From Oscillospiraceae bacterium (GTDB lineage Bacteria > Bacillota > Clostridia > Oscillospirales > Acutalibacteraceae): DNA of 17,646 nt. How positions within the stretch are numbered: the stretch's first letter is position 1; the number at the start of each line of letters is the position of its first letter. The DNA lies in NCBI GenBank assembly GCA_031270785.1, contig JAISWM010000084.1, positions 1 through 17,646 of the forward strand, written 5' to 3'. Below are positions 1 through 7,465 of this stretch, in pieces. Below the pieces are notes generated by a model that made no database searches, was not told the origin of the DNA, and worked only from the letters and a program-made list of their open reading frames with translations. The position numbers and the translations under genes are program-made.

Positions 1-257
1 CCAACGCCTGTAGCGGGGAGAAAAGAAAGAAGTTTCAACTATTTTGACCCACGACCGAAAAATGGGTAATGACACAAATTAATTGATAATATCTACCCCC
101 AACGCCTGTGGCGGGGAGAAAAGAAAGAAGTTTCAACTATTTTGACCCACGACCGAAAAATGGGTAATGACACAAATTAATTGATAATATCTATCCCCAA
201 CGCCTATGGCGGGGGGAAGAAAGGATTTCAACTATTTTAAGACATGATCGAAAAATG
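1..257 (+). repeat. Tandem array of family A palindromic elements (three copies, first one cut by window edge)
   Basis: Three direct copies lie at 1-56 (partial), 65-154 and 163-249, with a period of 98 bp. Every copy is followed by the same 8-mer GAAAAATG (57-64, 155-162, 250-257), so the unit is element plus 8-mer. Each element begins with GGTAATGACACAAATTAATT, has a core of the CCCCaaCGCC/GGCGGGG type and ends with TTTCAACTATTTTGA followed by about 10 bases ending GACC or GATC. The arms are imperfectly complementary, so each unit can fold into a long hairpin. Copies 1 and 2 are nearly identical; copy 3 has a more diverged right half. The array sits inside an R element (see 250-453). The R copy at 6976-7053 carries a single GAAAAATG (7013-7020) without an insertion, which supports target duplication. 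No coding potential is seen. Confidence 0.9.
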
Positions 258-454
258 TATCACTTAAAAAATGGCTTTGTATCAAAATCTCCCGGAAGTA
301 TTTTTATACGCCGTCGTCGATTTTGAGGTAGTGGTCCAAATTAATTGATAGTATCTTTCACCCCCGCCTATGGCGGGGGAAAAAGAAGGAATTTCAACTA
401 TTTTGAGACATGACCGATTTTGATTGCAATCTGTAAAGTTTACGGACAGGTCTA
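250..454. repeat. R element copy 1, interrupted by a family A insertion
   Basis: R sequence runs from 250 to 326, is interrupted by a family A element at 327-415, and resumes at 416-454. It matches the uninterrupted R copy at 14042-14151 closely (shared blocks include ATCACTTAAAAAATGGCTTT and TATTTTTATACGCCGTCGTC). Its outer end, read on the minus strand, is TAGACCTGTCCGTAAA. This matches the end of the R copy at 6976, so R has about 31-bp inverted ends and a full length near 147 bp. The left end of this copy is missing, replaced by the tandem family A array. The terminal TAG (454-452, minus strand) is also the stop codon of ligA. Confidence 0.75.
319..423 (+). mobile_element. Family A MITE (89 bp) with perfect 8-bp target duplication GATTTTGA
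   Basis: The element occupies 327-415 and is flanked by GATTTTGA at 319-326 and 416-423. The R copy at 14042-14151 has a single GATTTTGA (14113-14120) with the same sequence on both sides, so it is the empty site. The element has imperfect inverted ends (GGTAGTGGTCCAAATTAATT against GGTCATGTCTCAAAATAGTT) and a perfect central stem CCCCCGCC-TAT-GGCGGGGG. There is no ORF, so transposition would need a transposase supplied in trans. An 8-bp duplication is compatible with several DDE families (for example ISL3, IS66, IS256); the sequence does not say which. Confidence 0.9.
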
Positions 455-2488
455 ATGTTTTTGAATCAGATTCAAAAATTCATCTTCATTTATAATCTTG
501 ACACCCAAATTTTTAGCTTTCATCAATTTACTTCCGGGGTTATCTCCGGCTAATAAAAATGATGTGTTTTTAGAAATAGCATTTGTAACTTTGCCACCCA
601 TTTTTTCTATAATACCGGCCATTTCATCTCTTTTATAATTAGGAAGAGTACCGGTTAAAACAAAAGTATAAGTTTGAAGTTTTTGCTCTGAAGAACTACT
701 CCCTAAAAAGCCGGTATTTACACCGAATTTTTTTAATTTTTCTATTACTTGTAAATTTTGATCGATTTTAAAATATTCTATTAAACTATCCGCTATTTTC
801 TCTCCTATTCCCTCTATTTGCAGCGTTTCATCTTTTTTAGCAGCAATTATATTATCTATTTCTTTAAATTTTTCAGATATTAAAAATGAAGCTTTTTGGC
901 CAATATTGAGTATTCCGAACCCAAAAAGTAATCTTTCAAGACTATTATTTTTAGATTTTTTTATTTCATTAATTATATTTTCAGCAGATTTTTGCCCCAA
1001 TATTTTATTTTTAGATTTTTTCTTTTCGTCACTTTCGGAAGATTTTTGTTCCAATTTTTTCAAATTTTTTAAAGAATCAACTTCCAATTTATAAAAATCA
1101 ACAGGAGAGGCTGCCAAGCCGTTGTTTACTAAATTTTCTATTATACTTTTGCCGAGACTTTTTATGTTCATAGCATCTCTGGATGCAAAATGTATAAGAT
1201 GCCTTACAAGCTGAGCGGGGCAATTAATATTTTCACATCTTGTGCAGACATTGGACTCTTTAATCACATTACACCCGCACGACGGGCATTTTTTCGGCAT
1301 ATTAAATTCGGTAGATTCAGGAAAACTTTGAGTAACTTTAACTATTTCAGGTATAATTTCCCCGGCTTTTCTCAGAAGCACTTTATCTCCTATTTTTATA
1401 TTTCTTGATTTTATAAATTCTTCGTTATGAAGTGTTGCGCGGCTTACCGTAGTGCCGGATATTAAAACCGGCTCTAATACAGCCGTAGGAGTTAAAATAC
1501 CGGTTCTTCCGACATTTATTTCAATATCCAATAATTTTGTGGTTTTTTCCTCGGGCGGATATTTAAAAGCTTCGGCCCATCTGGGGTATTTAGAGGTACT
1601 TCCCAAAATTTCTCTTTGCTTAAAATCGTTTACCTTAAGTACGGCGCCGTCTATTTGAAAATCCAAATTATTTCTTATCATATTTATATTTTCTATTTCC
1701 CTAAAAATATCATCCGTACTTGAATATAAATTATAAAAAGGCGGTACAGGGAATCCTAATTTCTTTAAATAATCAAGGGAATCTTTATGATTTTTTATAT
1801 CTTCATTATCTTTTCTTTGAATATTAAAAACAATAATTTGTAAATTTCGTTTAGCAGTTATTTGTGAATTTTTTTGCCGGAGCGATCCGGCAGCAGCGTT
1901 TCTGGGATTTTTAAATAACTTTTCACCGGATAACCTTTGCTTTTCAATAAGTTCATTAAAGTTTTTAGTAGAAATATACACTTCCCCTCGTACTTCTAAA
2001 AGCCCTTTATAATTTATATTTTTAGGTAAACTTTTAATCGTTTTAATATTTTCAGTTATATCTTCGCCGGTTTCGCCGTCTCCTCTGGTTGAAGCTCTGA
2101 AAATCATGCCGTTCATATATTCTACAGAAACTGATAGCCCATCAATTTTAGGTTCAATAACATAACTCACATCGCCAACGGTTTTAATAACTCTTTCGTG
2201 AAACGATAATATTTCATCTTTAGAAAATGAATTGTGTAAACTTTCCATTTTCACTTTATGCGAAACAGGCTCGAATTTATTAAGAGCTCTCCCCCCTACT
2301 CTTTTGGTAGGCGAGTCAAACATGCTCAGTTCAGGGAACTCATTTTCAAGATTTTCAAGCTTTTTAAGTAAGCCATCATACTCAAAATCACTTATTTCAG
2401 GGGCATCATCTTCATAATATTTTTTATTATGATAATTTATTTCATCCATATACTTTTTCGCGAGTTTTGCAGCCTCTTCGTACGTCAT
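452..2488 (-). CDS. ligA: NAD+-dependent DNA ligase LigA
   Basis: Seals nicks in duplex DNA using NAD+ as AMP donor, in lagging-strand replication and excision repair. Length is 678 aa, normal for bacterial LigA. Domains in order: Ia NAD+-binding (about 1-60), adenylation domain with the catalytic KxDG motif (K114 in EPKIDG), OB fold (about 318-395), four-Cys zinc finger (C401, C404, C418, C423), helix-hairpin-helix repeats (about 500-595), and a C-terminal BRCT domain (about 605-678). The start has an AAAGGA ribosome-binding site at 2499-2504. Oddities: residues 480-497, rich in Lys and Ser, look like a partial duplication of the following segment (EQKSSE before GQKSAE). The stop codon TAG is formed by the end of an R repeat. 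The gene stands alone, between repeat-filled gaps. Identity is certain; the effect of the insertion is unknown. Confidence 0.97.
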   Translation of the reverse strand: MTYEEAAKLAKKYMDEINYHNKKYYEDDAPEISDFEYDGLLKKLENLENEFPELSMFDSPTKRVGGRALNKFEPVSHKVKMESLHNSFSKDEILSFHERVIKTVGDVSYVIEPKIDGLSVSVEYMNGMIFRASTRGDGETGEDITENIKTIKSLPKNINYKGLLEVRGEVYISTKNFNELIEKQRLSGEKLFKNPRNAAAGSLRQKNSQITAKRNLQIIVFNIQRKDNEDIKNHKDSLDYLKKLGFPVPPFYNLYSSTDDIFREIENINMIRNNLDFQIDGAVLKVNDFKQREILGSTSKYPRWAEAFKYPPEEKTTKLLDIEINVGRTGILTPTAVLEPVLISGTTVSRATLHNEEFIKSRNIKIGDKVLLRKAGEIIPEIVKVTQSFPESTEFNMPKKCPSCGCNVIKESNVCTRCENINCPAQLVRHLIHFASRDAMNIKSLGKSIIENLVNNGLAASPVDFYKLEVDSLKNLKKLEQKSSESDEKKKSKNKILGQKSAENIINEIKKSKNNSLERLLFGFGILNIGQKASFLISEKFKEIDNIIAAKKDETLQIEGIGEKIADSLIEYFKIDQNLQVIEKLKKFGVNTGFLGSSSSEQKLQTYTFVLTGTLPNYKRDEMAGIIEKMGGKVTNAISKNTSFLLAGDNPGSKLMKAKNLGVKIINEDEFLNLIQKH
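944..1052 (-). repeat. Imperfect internal duplication (54-60 bp) within ligA
   Basis: The block TTATTTTTAGATTTTTT occurs at about 947 and again at about 1006 (offset 60). GATTTTTG occurs at 987-994 and 1041-1048 (offset 54). The two copies encode QKSAENIINEIKKSKN and QKSSESDEKKKSKN, adding about 18 residues at the start of the helix-hairpin-helix region compared with the usual LigA layout. The reading frame is preserved. Confidence 0.6.
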
Positions 2489-2616
2489 AAAAATAACATC
2501 CTTTAAATATCAGTAATATTTCTAAATAACCCCGCCCTGAAGTGCGGGGTATGTATTTGCCCCGCTTTACCACAGGATTTTTTTACCTCTTTTTCCCTAT
2601 TTTGCTCTTTTGTGTT

Positions 2617-2625
2617 ATTATATCA
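2617..2625 (-). promoter_or_regulatory. Candidate extended -10 promoter for ligA
   Basis: On the minus strand the sequence reads TGATATAAT, an extended -10 (TGnTATAAT), about 130 bp upstream of the ligA start. No good -35 lies at the expected distance, which extended -10 promoters can tolerate. The predicted leader would contain a small GC hairpin (ACCCCGC at 2529-2535 against GCGGGGT at 2544-2550). Confidence 0.4.
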
Positions 2626-2664
2626 CATTTTTACTCGCCATGAAGGGCGGGGAATTAACCCGAA

Positions 2665-2862
2665 GAGATTAAAAATCTGGTGTGTGTTTGGTTTACTTTC
2701 CCCGCCGACTCGCGGTGGGGGAAAAATATATAAATGCCACTTTTTTAAAAGGGTTTTATAGTAATTTATCTTAAAATGTATAAACTCTTGTAACTCTTTC
2801 CCCGCAGACAGCGGGGAAAGTAATTCAAACACATATCAGATTTTAATTTAGAAATAGTATTA
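2665..2862. repeat. Composite of two inverted family D arms enclosing a family B arm
   Basis: The left part (2665-2715) reads ATTAAAAATCTGGTGTGTGT and continues to CTTTCCCCGC. The right part (about 2795-2862) is the reverse complement of a very similar sequence (AAATCTGATATGTGTTTGAA, then CTTTCCCCGC). The block therefore has roughly 45-bp inverted ends. Inside, 2726-2763 resembles the right arm of family B (TTTTAAAAGGGTTTTATAG). It could be one about 200-bp element or two neighbouring hairpins that lost parts. A third family D copy lies at 9420-9525. A 69-codon minus-strand ORF over this block is a by-product of the repeats. Confidence 0.6.
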
Positions 2863-2895
2863 ATAATTTTTACAACTTTTGTTAATTACACATTT

Positions 2896-3522
2896 TTAAT
2901 TCAGATAGTCGCTAAAAACATACATTGGTTTATCGTTTGCGTCACACCAATCCACAAGTTTAAAAACACCTTCAGTATTGAGGCAATCACCTTTTTGCGA
3001 GCACGGATAATCCTTGTATAAAATTGCTACTTGATTCATTACGTCAGAAGTTTTGTCATAATTATGCGCCCAAAAACGACAATTGCAGTTTAACTCTTTG
3101 TTAAAATGATACACTTCCCAACCGTCAAGATAATACCATATTCCAAGTTCATCAGGTTTAAGGGGCTTGTATTTACAAATTTGATAACTAATACTTGATT
3201 TTGCAATTCTTTCTAAAACGATTTTTTCTTCCTCGAATAGGCGGGGGCAAGCTTCTAAACAATCTTCTGCATTATTGAAACTTTTTCCAGTTGCAACGTG
3301 CGCTATATCGGGATTTGCAACATTTGTAACGGACGCTATAGCGGAATTTTCTGTATTACCATTTGTAACGGACGTCATATCGGGATTTTCAACATCTGCA
3401 GCTACGCCACTTGGTGGGGGTGGTAATGTGCTTGTGTTTTTAAGCTTTATAATTGCTATCGTTGTTGCTATTGCTAATGCTATTGCCGCTGCTGCCATAA
3501 TTACAATTTTTGGTAGTTTCAT
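2896..3522 (-). CDS. Unrecognised exported or membrane-anchored Cys-rich protein (208 aa)
   Basis: I do not recognise a family. Visible features: an N-terminal hydrophobic helix (about residues 7-26, with a single Lys before it), which could be a signal anchor or uncleaved signal peptide; a proline stretch (PPPP, 34-37); three degenerate repeats of about 11-14 residues (45-80) built on N-P/S-D/A-I/M-x-S/H-V-T/A; then a folded-looking region with eight cysteines (C88, C92, C116, C146, C148, C174, C180, C193) and many aromatics. The even cysteine count and the leader suggest an extracytoplasmic, disulfide-bonded protein, which is inference. The start is supported by TAAAGGGGGA at 3531-3540 and by a well-placed promoter. 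It diverges from nth. The short internal repeats are also visible in the DNA (GTAACGGACG twice). It could be a lineage-specific surface protein. Confidence 0.75.
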   Translation of the reverse strand: MKLPKIVIMAAAAIALAIATTIAIIKLKNTSTLPPPPSGVAADVENPDMTSVTNGNTENSAIASVTNVANPDIAHVATGKSFNNAEDCLEACPRLFEEEKIVLERIAKSSISYQICKYKPLKPDELGIWYYLDGWEVYHFNKELNCNCRFWAHNYDKTSDVMNQVAILYKDYPCSQKGDCLNTEGVFKLVDWCDANDKPMYVFSDYLN

Positions 3523-3557
3523 GTTTTTATTCCCCCTTTAATACTTAATTCGCATTA

Positions 3558-3586
3558 ATTTTAGCATATATATAAATAAATGTAAA
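3558..3586 (-). promoter_or_regulatory. Promoter for the Cys-rich protein gene
   Basis: On the minus strand TTTACA (3586-3581), a 17-bp spacer, then TAAAAT (3563-3558), with TGC directly before the -10 giving an extended -10. It lies about 35 bp upstream of the start codon. Confidence 0.6.
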
Positions 3587-3610
3587 TAAAATGATTTGAC
3601 GAAAAAATCG

Positions 3611-3639
3611 TTGCAAAACTGTTTAATTTATATTAAAAT
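3611..3639 (+). promoter_or_regulatory. Candidate promoter for nth
   Basis: TTGCAA (3611-3616), 17-bp spacer, TAAAAT (3634-3639). It is divergent from the promoter at 3558-3586. If used, the nth leader would carry the whole family B hairpin at 3689-3793. Confidence 0.45.
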
Positions 3640-3688
3640 GCTCAAAATAATTGTAAATTTATTAAATTTTTGTTTAGGCCGGGCAAAT

Positions 3689-3793
3689 GTATAGCCAAAA
3701 CCATTTAGAAACGTGATATTATTTACGTTTTTCTCCGCTAGAACACTGGGGAAAAATAAAAATATCACTGTTTTAAAAGGTTTTTTACTATAC
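3689..3793. repeat. Family B palindromic element
   Basis: The left arm starts GTATAGCCAAAACCATTTAG. The right arm, reverse-complemented, starts GTATAGTAAAAAACCTTTTA. The arms stay partly complementary through GTGATATTATTT/CACTGTTTTAAAA up to a degenerate core (CTCCGC ... GGGG). The same arms occur at 9290-9393 and in chimeric copies elsewhere. No clear flanking duplication is seen. Confidence 0.75.
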
Positions 3794-3796
3794 TCA

Positions 3797-3827
3797 CTAT
3801 GGCTTTTTTCAAAAAAAGCTGCTATAG
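3797..3827. repeat. Short inverted repeat before nth
   Basis: CTATGGCTTTTTT pairs with AAAAAAAGCTGCTATAG around a one- to three-base loop. The right side resembles the end of family C (AGCTGCTATAG), so it is probably a truncated element end. It lies about 35 bp upstream of the nth start. Confidence 0.5.
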
Positions 3828-3862
3828 TTAGTTTTTAAAATAAAATTCAAGATGTGATTGTT

Positions 3863-4528
3863 ATGACAAAAGAAGAATTCACCTTAAAAATATTATTAAT
3901 ACTTAAAAACGAGTATCCGAATTCCGCGTGTGCTCTGATATATAATAGCCCTATTCAGCTCATGATTGCCGCAAGGCTATCCGCGCAGTGTACGGATATT
4001 AGAGTAAATGCGGTTACTCCTGCGCTGTTTCAAAGATTTAAAACTATTTATGATTTTGCTGAGTGCTTACCTGATGAACTCGAGGAATATATATTCCCAT
4101 GCGGACTTTATAAAACAAAAGCTAAAGACATTATCGATATGTGCCAAATGGTAATAAAAGATTTTGACGGCATGGTTCCCGATAGTATAAAAGAATTAAT
4201 AACCTTGCCCGGAGTAGGCAGAAAAACCGCTAATCTTATTCTCGGAGAAATATATGGCAAACCCGCAGTAATTGTTGATACTCATTTTATACGTATAACT
4301 AAAAGACTTGGATTTCATAATATAAAAGATCCTTTAAAAATAGAGATTACCATGAAAGATCTGCTCCCCGAAAAGGATTCTACTGGATTTTGCCATATGG
4401 TAGTTATGCACGGAAAAGCGATCTGTACGGCTATAGACCCCAAGTGCTCTAAATGCCCTTTAAAGGAATTTTGTAAATATTATAAAGAAACCGAAAAATC
4501 TAAATTATCTGAGCGAAATACTATTTAA
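3863..4528 (+). CDS. nth: Endonuclease III (DNA glycosylase/AP lyase)
   Basis: Removes oxidised pyrimidines from DNA and cleaves the abasic site in base-excision repair. Length is 221 aa from ATG 3863, normal for the family. Motifs: helix-hairpin-helix LPGVGRKTAN with the catalytic Lys (K121), the catalytic Asp in VDTHF (D139), and the C-terminal [4Fe-4S] pattern C-x6-C-x2-C-x5-C (C188, C195, C198, C204). Start choice: GTG at 3854 is in frame, but ATG at 3863 is preceded by AAGATGTGAT, a degenerate ribosome-binding site, and fits the family N-terminus better. The gap to the next gene is 197 bp and holds two repeat elements, so co-transcription with the PBP gene is possible but unproven. Confidence 0.95.
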   Translation: MTKEEFTLKILLILKNEYPNSACALIYNSPIQLMIAARLSAQCTDIRVNAVTPALFQRFKTIYDFAECLPDELEEYIFPCGLYKTKAKDIIDMCQMVIKDFDGMVPDSIKELITLPGVGRKTANLILGEIYGKPAVIVDTHFIRITKRLGFHNIKDPLKIEITMKDLLPEKDSTGFCHMVVMHGKAICTAIDPKCSKCPLKEFCKYYKETEKSKLSERNTI

Positions 4529-4551
4529 AAGCGCAATTACAGTAAAAATCA

Positions 4552-4637
4552 GGTTATGCCCCAAAATAATTGGAAATTTTTCTTTTCCCCCCCCGCCAGA
4601 CGGCGGGGAAAAAGATATTACCAACCAATTTTTGCCA
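4552..4637 (-). repeat. Family A element with altered right end
   Basis: Begins GGTTATGCCCCAAAATAATT, has a core of C-tract/CGCC against GGCGGGG, and continues with AAAGATATTACCAACCAATT, the family A arm in inverse orientation. The right end runs directly into a family C arm without recognisable flanking duplication, so it is probably a fused or eroded copy. It starts 23 bp after the nth stop. Confidence 0.7.
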
Positions 4638-4708
4638 CTCTCGCCGCGAGCCTGCGTGGAGAGACCGCACAAAAAAAATTTAATTTTTTCAAATGCAGCA
4701 GCTCTATA
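4638..4708 (-). repeat. Half element of family C upstream of the PBP gene
   Basis: The segment from GAGAGACCGCAC to CAAATGCAGCAGCTCTATA matches the reverse complement of the left arm of the family C copy at 17429-17530. The ATG at 4693 in this arm is in frame with the PBP gene but belongs to the repeat, not to the protein. Confidence 0.6.
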
Positions 4709-4725
4709 TACAAAAGGAGTTATTA

Positions 4726-6978
4726 ATGCGGAAAACAGATATAAATAAGTACGGGAACCTTTCAGATGTAAATCATCACTCCGCCACCGGTAAAAAAAAA
4801 TTTTTATTTGCATTAAAAATTTCGTCAGCGTTAATAATAAAATTTCTACTGAGTATATTTGTTTTAGGAATTTTTTCGGGTACATTTATATTATTTTCTC
4901 TCAGAACATTTATGGTTTCACTGTCCAATGACGAGTTTTCACTGGATATTAATTCTTCAAAACTTGCATTAACCAGTTTTATTTATGTAAACGATGAAGA
5001 AAATAATCCTCAAGAATATCAAAGAGTATATAATTTAGAAAATAGAGTATGGATTGATTTTGAATGCATCCCTGAAAAAATGAAAGACGCTGTTGTCTCT
5101 ATTGAAGATAAAAGGTTTTACGGTCATAAAGGCGTGGATTGGATAAGGACTTCAGGCGCTGTTGTGAATCTGATCAGCGGGAAACAAACTTACGGTGGTT
5201 CAACGCTTACTCAGCAATTAATTAAAAATATTACTGATGACAATAAAGTTAGTTTAACTCGTAAATTAAGGGAGATCTTCAGAGCCATTAAATTGGAAGA
5301 AAAATATTCAAAAGATGAGATACTGGAAGCTTATTTAAACGTAGTTAATTTTGGTGCCGGCAGCCGAGGAGTACAAGCGGCGGCAAACATATACTTTAAC
5401 AAGAGCATAAAAGATTGCTCTCTTGCGCAGTGCGCCGCAATTGCCGCTATAACTCAAAACCCCACCGCATATAATCCTATATATCATCCTGAAAATAATA
5501 AAAAAAGAAGAGAAATTGTATTGCAGGAAATGTATCTCCAAAAAAGGATATCGGAAGAAGAGTACAATGCGTCTTTAAAAGAATCTGAATCTATGCGGGT
5601 TAGCTATGCGGTAAATAATAATTCTAACGATGAAAAAAGTTTACCCGCAAATCAAGTAAGAAATTGGTACGTAGAAGCAACTTTAAGGGATGTAGTAAAA
5701 GATTTGTGCGTAAAATATAATATCGGAAGATCTTCCGCGGAAAATATGATACTCACGCAAGGCCTTAAAATATACTGCGCTATGGATAAAAATGTCCAGT
5801 CAATAGTTGAAAATACAGTTAATGATAATAGCGTTATGCCAAAAGATTCTAAGATAGAACTCGGATACATCATGATGAATTTTGACGGCAGAGTTTTAGC
5901 CACGATTGGTTCAAGAAAAGAAAAAACAGGAAATTTATGGTATGACAGAGCTAACAACGCTTTAAGGCAGCCGGGCTCTATTATTAAACCCGTATCGGTG
6001 TATGCTCCCGCAATAGATATGGGAATGTATACTTATTCTTCTTTGATTCCGGACGAACCTTTAGAAATCGACGCGGATGGAAATGGTACGTTTAGGCAGT
6101 GGCCAAGCAACTGGTACAGAGGATACAGAGGCAATGTCATATTAAAATGGGCACTTGAAAAATCCGCAAATGCTCCGGCGGCACAAATACTAAATGTTTT
6201 GGGTACAAAAAGGAGCTATGAATTTTTAACTCAAAAATTAGGTTTTGCAAGCCTTGATAGTAACGACGCCAATTCTTTATCTGCCCTTGCTACCGGCGGC
6301 ACTCACTCCGGAGTGACTGTAAGAGAAATGACAGCCGCATTCCAAATTTTTGGAAATGGCGGAAGATATTATAAGCCTTACACTTATTTCTACGTCACTG
6401 ACAGAAACGATAAGATAATACTTGACAATAGAGCAAATCCCCCCATACAATCCGTAAATTCCGCTACCGCAACAATTATGAACAGGCTTTTGAGAAACGT
6501 AGTAATTGGTCCTGAAGGAACAGGAAGAAACGCCAACATAAGCGGGTGGAATATAATTGGTAAGACGGGAACTACTAATGATGATAAAGACTGTTGGTTT
6601 ATAGGAGAAAGTCCATATTCTGTCGGAGGAATTTGGATAGGATATGATAATCCTAAAAGAATACATGAAACGCCTTGTGCTATTAAGATATGGAAACACA
6701 TTATGACTGAATATTTAAAAAATAAACCAAATAAAAATTATGACTATGATAAAAAAGTAATTGAGGCGCCATATTGCAATCAGACAGGACAAATATCAAA
6801 TACAAATTGCCCAAACACATCTATTGGATATTACTCAAGTTATAATATTCCAAGGAACTGCACAAAACACGGCGGAGAATCAAAAGAAAACATAGACAAA
6901 TTAATAGAAGAAAATGACAAAGAAGAAAATAGCCTCGACAGCCAAATTAATGCCGATATAAATCAATCGGTTGAATAG
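4726..6978 (+). CDS. Class A penicillin-binding protein (bifunctional peptidoglycan synthase)
   Basis: Polymerises lipid II into glycan strands and cross-links the peptides at the outer face of the membrane. Length is 750 aa. Order: short cytoplasmic N-terminus; membrane helix (about 33-60); GT51 glycosyltransferase domain with catalytic Glu in EDKRFYGH (E127), GGSTLTQQL (158-165) and RKLREIFRA (179-187); then the transpeptidase domain with SxxK (S418-IIK421), SAN (480-482) and KTGT (613-616). The tail (about 670-750) is Cys-, Asn- and Glu-rich and low in complexity. Start: ATG 4726 has AAAGGAG at 4713-4719; the earlier in-frame ATG at 4693 lies in a repeat and lacks such a site. The stop TAG is supplied by the end of an R element. 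The GT51 and transpeptidase motifs are intact, so it should be active. It resembles PBP1A/PonA types of clostridia. Confidence 0.95.
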   Translation: MRKTDINKYGNLSDVNHHSATGKKKFLFALKISSALIIKFLLSIFVLGIFSGTFILFSLRTFMVSLSNDEFSLDINSSKLALTSFIYVNDEENNPQEYQRVYNLENRVWIDFECIPEKMKDAVVSIEDKRFYGHKGVDWIRTSGAVVNLISGKQTYGGSTLTQQLIKNITDDNKVSLTRKLREIFRAIKLEEKYSKDEILEAYLNVVNFGAGSRGVQAAANIYFNKSIKDCSLAQCAAIAAITQNPTAYNPIYHPENNKKRREIVLQEMYLQKRISEEEYNASLKESESMRVSYAVNNNSNDEKSLPANQVRNWYVEATLRDVVKDLCVKYNIGRSSAENMILTQGLKIYCAMDKNVQSIVENTVNDNSVMPKDSKIELGYIMMNFDGRVLATIGSRKEKTGNLWYDRANNALRQPGSIIKPVSVYAPAIDMGMYTYSSLIPDEPLEIDADGNGTFRQWPSNWYRGYRGNVILKWALEKSANAPAAQILNVLGTKRSYEFLTQKLGFASLDSNDANSLSALATGGTHSGVTVREMTAAFQIFGNGGRYYKPYTYFYVTDRNDKIILDNRANPPIQSVNSATATIMNRLLRNVVIGPEGTGRNANISGWNIIGKTGTTNDDKDCWFIGESPYSVGGIWIGYDNPKRIHETPCAIKIWKHIMTEYLKNKPNKNYDYDKKVIEAPYCNQTGQISNTNCPNTSIGYYSSYNIPRNCTKHGGESKENIDKLIEENDKEENSLDSQINADINQSVE

Positions 6979-7053
6979 ACCTGTTCGTAAATCTCACAGA
7001 GCGCAAACTATCGAAAAATGCATCACTTAAAAAATGACTTTGAATCAAAATCT
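6976..7053. repeat. R element copy 3 (left part), starting at the PBP stop codon
   Basis: Begins TAGACCTGTTCGTAAATCTC, the inverted counterpart of the right ends of R at 14151 and 454. It contains GAAAAATG (7013-7020), the uninterrupted site that carries family A insertions in copy 1. It continues with CATCACTTAAAAAATGACTT and stops at AAAATCT, where a family A element begins. The right half is missing. Confidence 0.7.
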
Positions 7054-7142
7054 CATTGTGGGTCAAAATAGTTGAAATTTCTTCTTTCACCCCCGCCATA
7101 GGCGGGGGTGAAAGATATTATCAATTAATTTGGCCCACCACT
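7054..7142 (-). repeat. Family A element next to R copy 3
   Basis: An 89-bp palindromic unit: GTGGGTCAAAATAGTTGAAA, then the perfect stem CACCCCCGCC-ATA-GGCGGGGGTG, then ATCAATTAATTTGGCCCACC. No matching 8-bp flanks are visible, consistent with a later rearrangement that removed the rest of R. Confidence 0.8.
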
Positions 7143-7156
7143 GAAAAATAGCTATA

Positions 7157-7273
7157 TATAGCTGTTACGATTTAAAACAGTCCTCAAAAGTAAATTTTTC
7201 CATGTACTTTCTCCCAGCCGTCGGCTGGGAGAAAGTTATAAAAATCAGACGCTTTGCAAATGAAACAGCTATA
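7157..7273. repeat. Family C palindromic element
   Basis: The ends TATAGCTGTTACG and GAAACAGCTATA are inverted. The core is a perfect stem CTTTCTCCCAGCCG-TCGGCTGGGAGAAAG. The inner arms (AAAAGTAAATTTTTCC and ATAAAAATCAGACG) are weakly matched. The last bases, CTATAG, are shared with the start of the next element. Confidence 0.7.
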
Positions 7274-7365
7274 GTAAAAGCTTTTTAAAACAGTGCCATT
7301 TTTGTTTTTTCTTCCCCCGAAGGCGGGGGTGAAAGAAGGAATTTCAACTATTTTGAGACATAACC
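7271..7365 (+). repeat. Chimeric element: family B left arm joined to family A right arm
   Basis: 7271-7307 (ATAGTAAAAGCTTTTTAAAA, then CAGTGCCATTTTTG) matches the family B left arm at 9290. After the CCCCCG-AAGG-CGGGGG core, 7331-7365 (GAAAGAAGGAATTTCAACTA, TTTTGAGACATAACC) is the family A right arm. The junction is the GC core. The element ends 9 bp before the rpsL -35 box. Confidence 0.75.
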
Positions 7366-7374
7366 TGAATTCTA

Positions 7375-7404
7375 TTGACACTCACGAGTAACAAATGGTA
7401 GAAT
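7375..7404 (+). promoter_or_regulatory. Promoter for rpsL (str cluster)
   Basis: TTGACA (7375-7380), 18-bp spacer, TAGAAT (7399-7404). It is near-consensus and lies about 60 bp upstream of the rpsL start, directly after the last repeat element. Confidence 0.8.
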
Positions 7405-7465
7405 GATAAGTTGTTGCCGGATAATTTTTATTATCGAGCAAAATTAAATTTATAGGAGGTGTAAT

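Noticed and set aside
458..478. Terminator at the end of ligA (TTTTTGAATC/GATTCAAAAA)
   Set aside because: AT-only stem within the last codons, with no T-run after it on the minus strand.
2623..2832. 69-codon minus-strand ORF
   Set aside because: It lies wholly over the family D/B composite repeat.
4693..4725. Upstream start of the PBP gene (11 extra residues)
   Set aside because: The extra codons lie in a family C arm and lack a ribosome-binding site; ATG 4726 has AAAGGAG.
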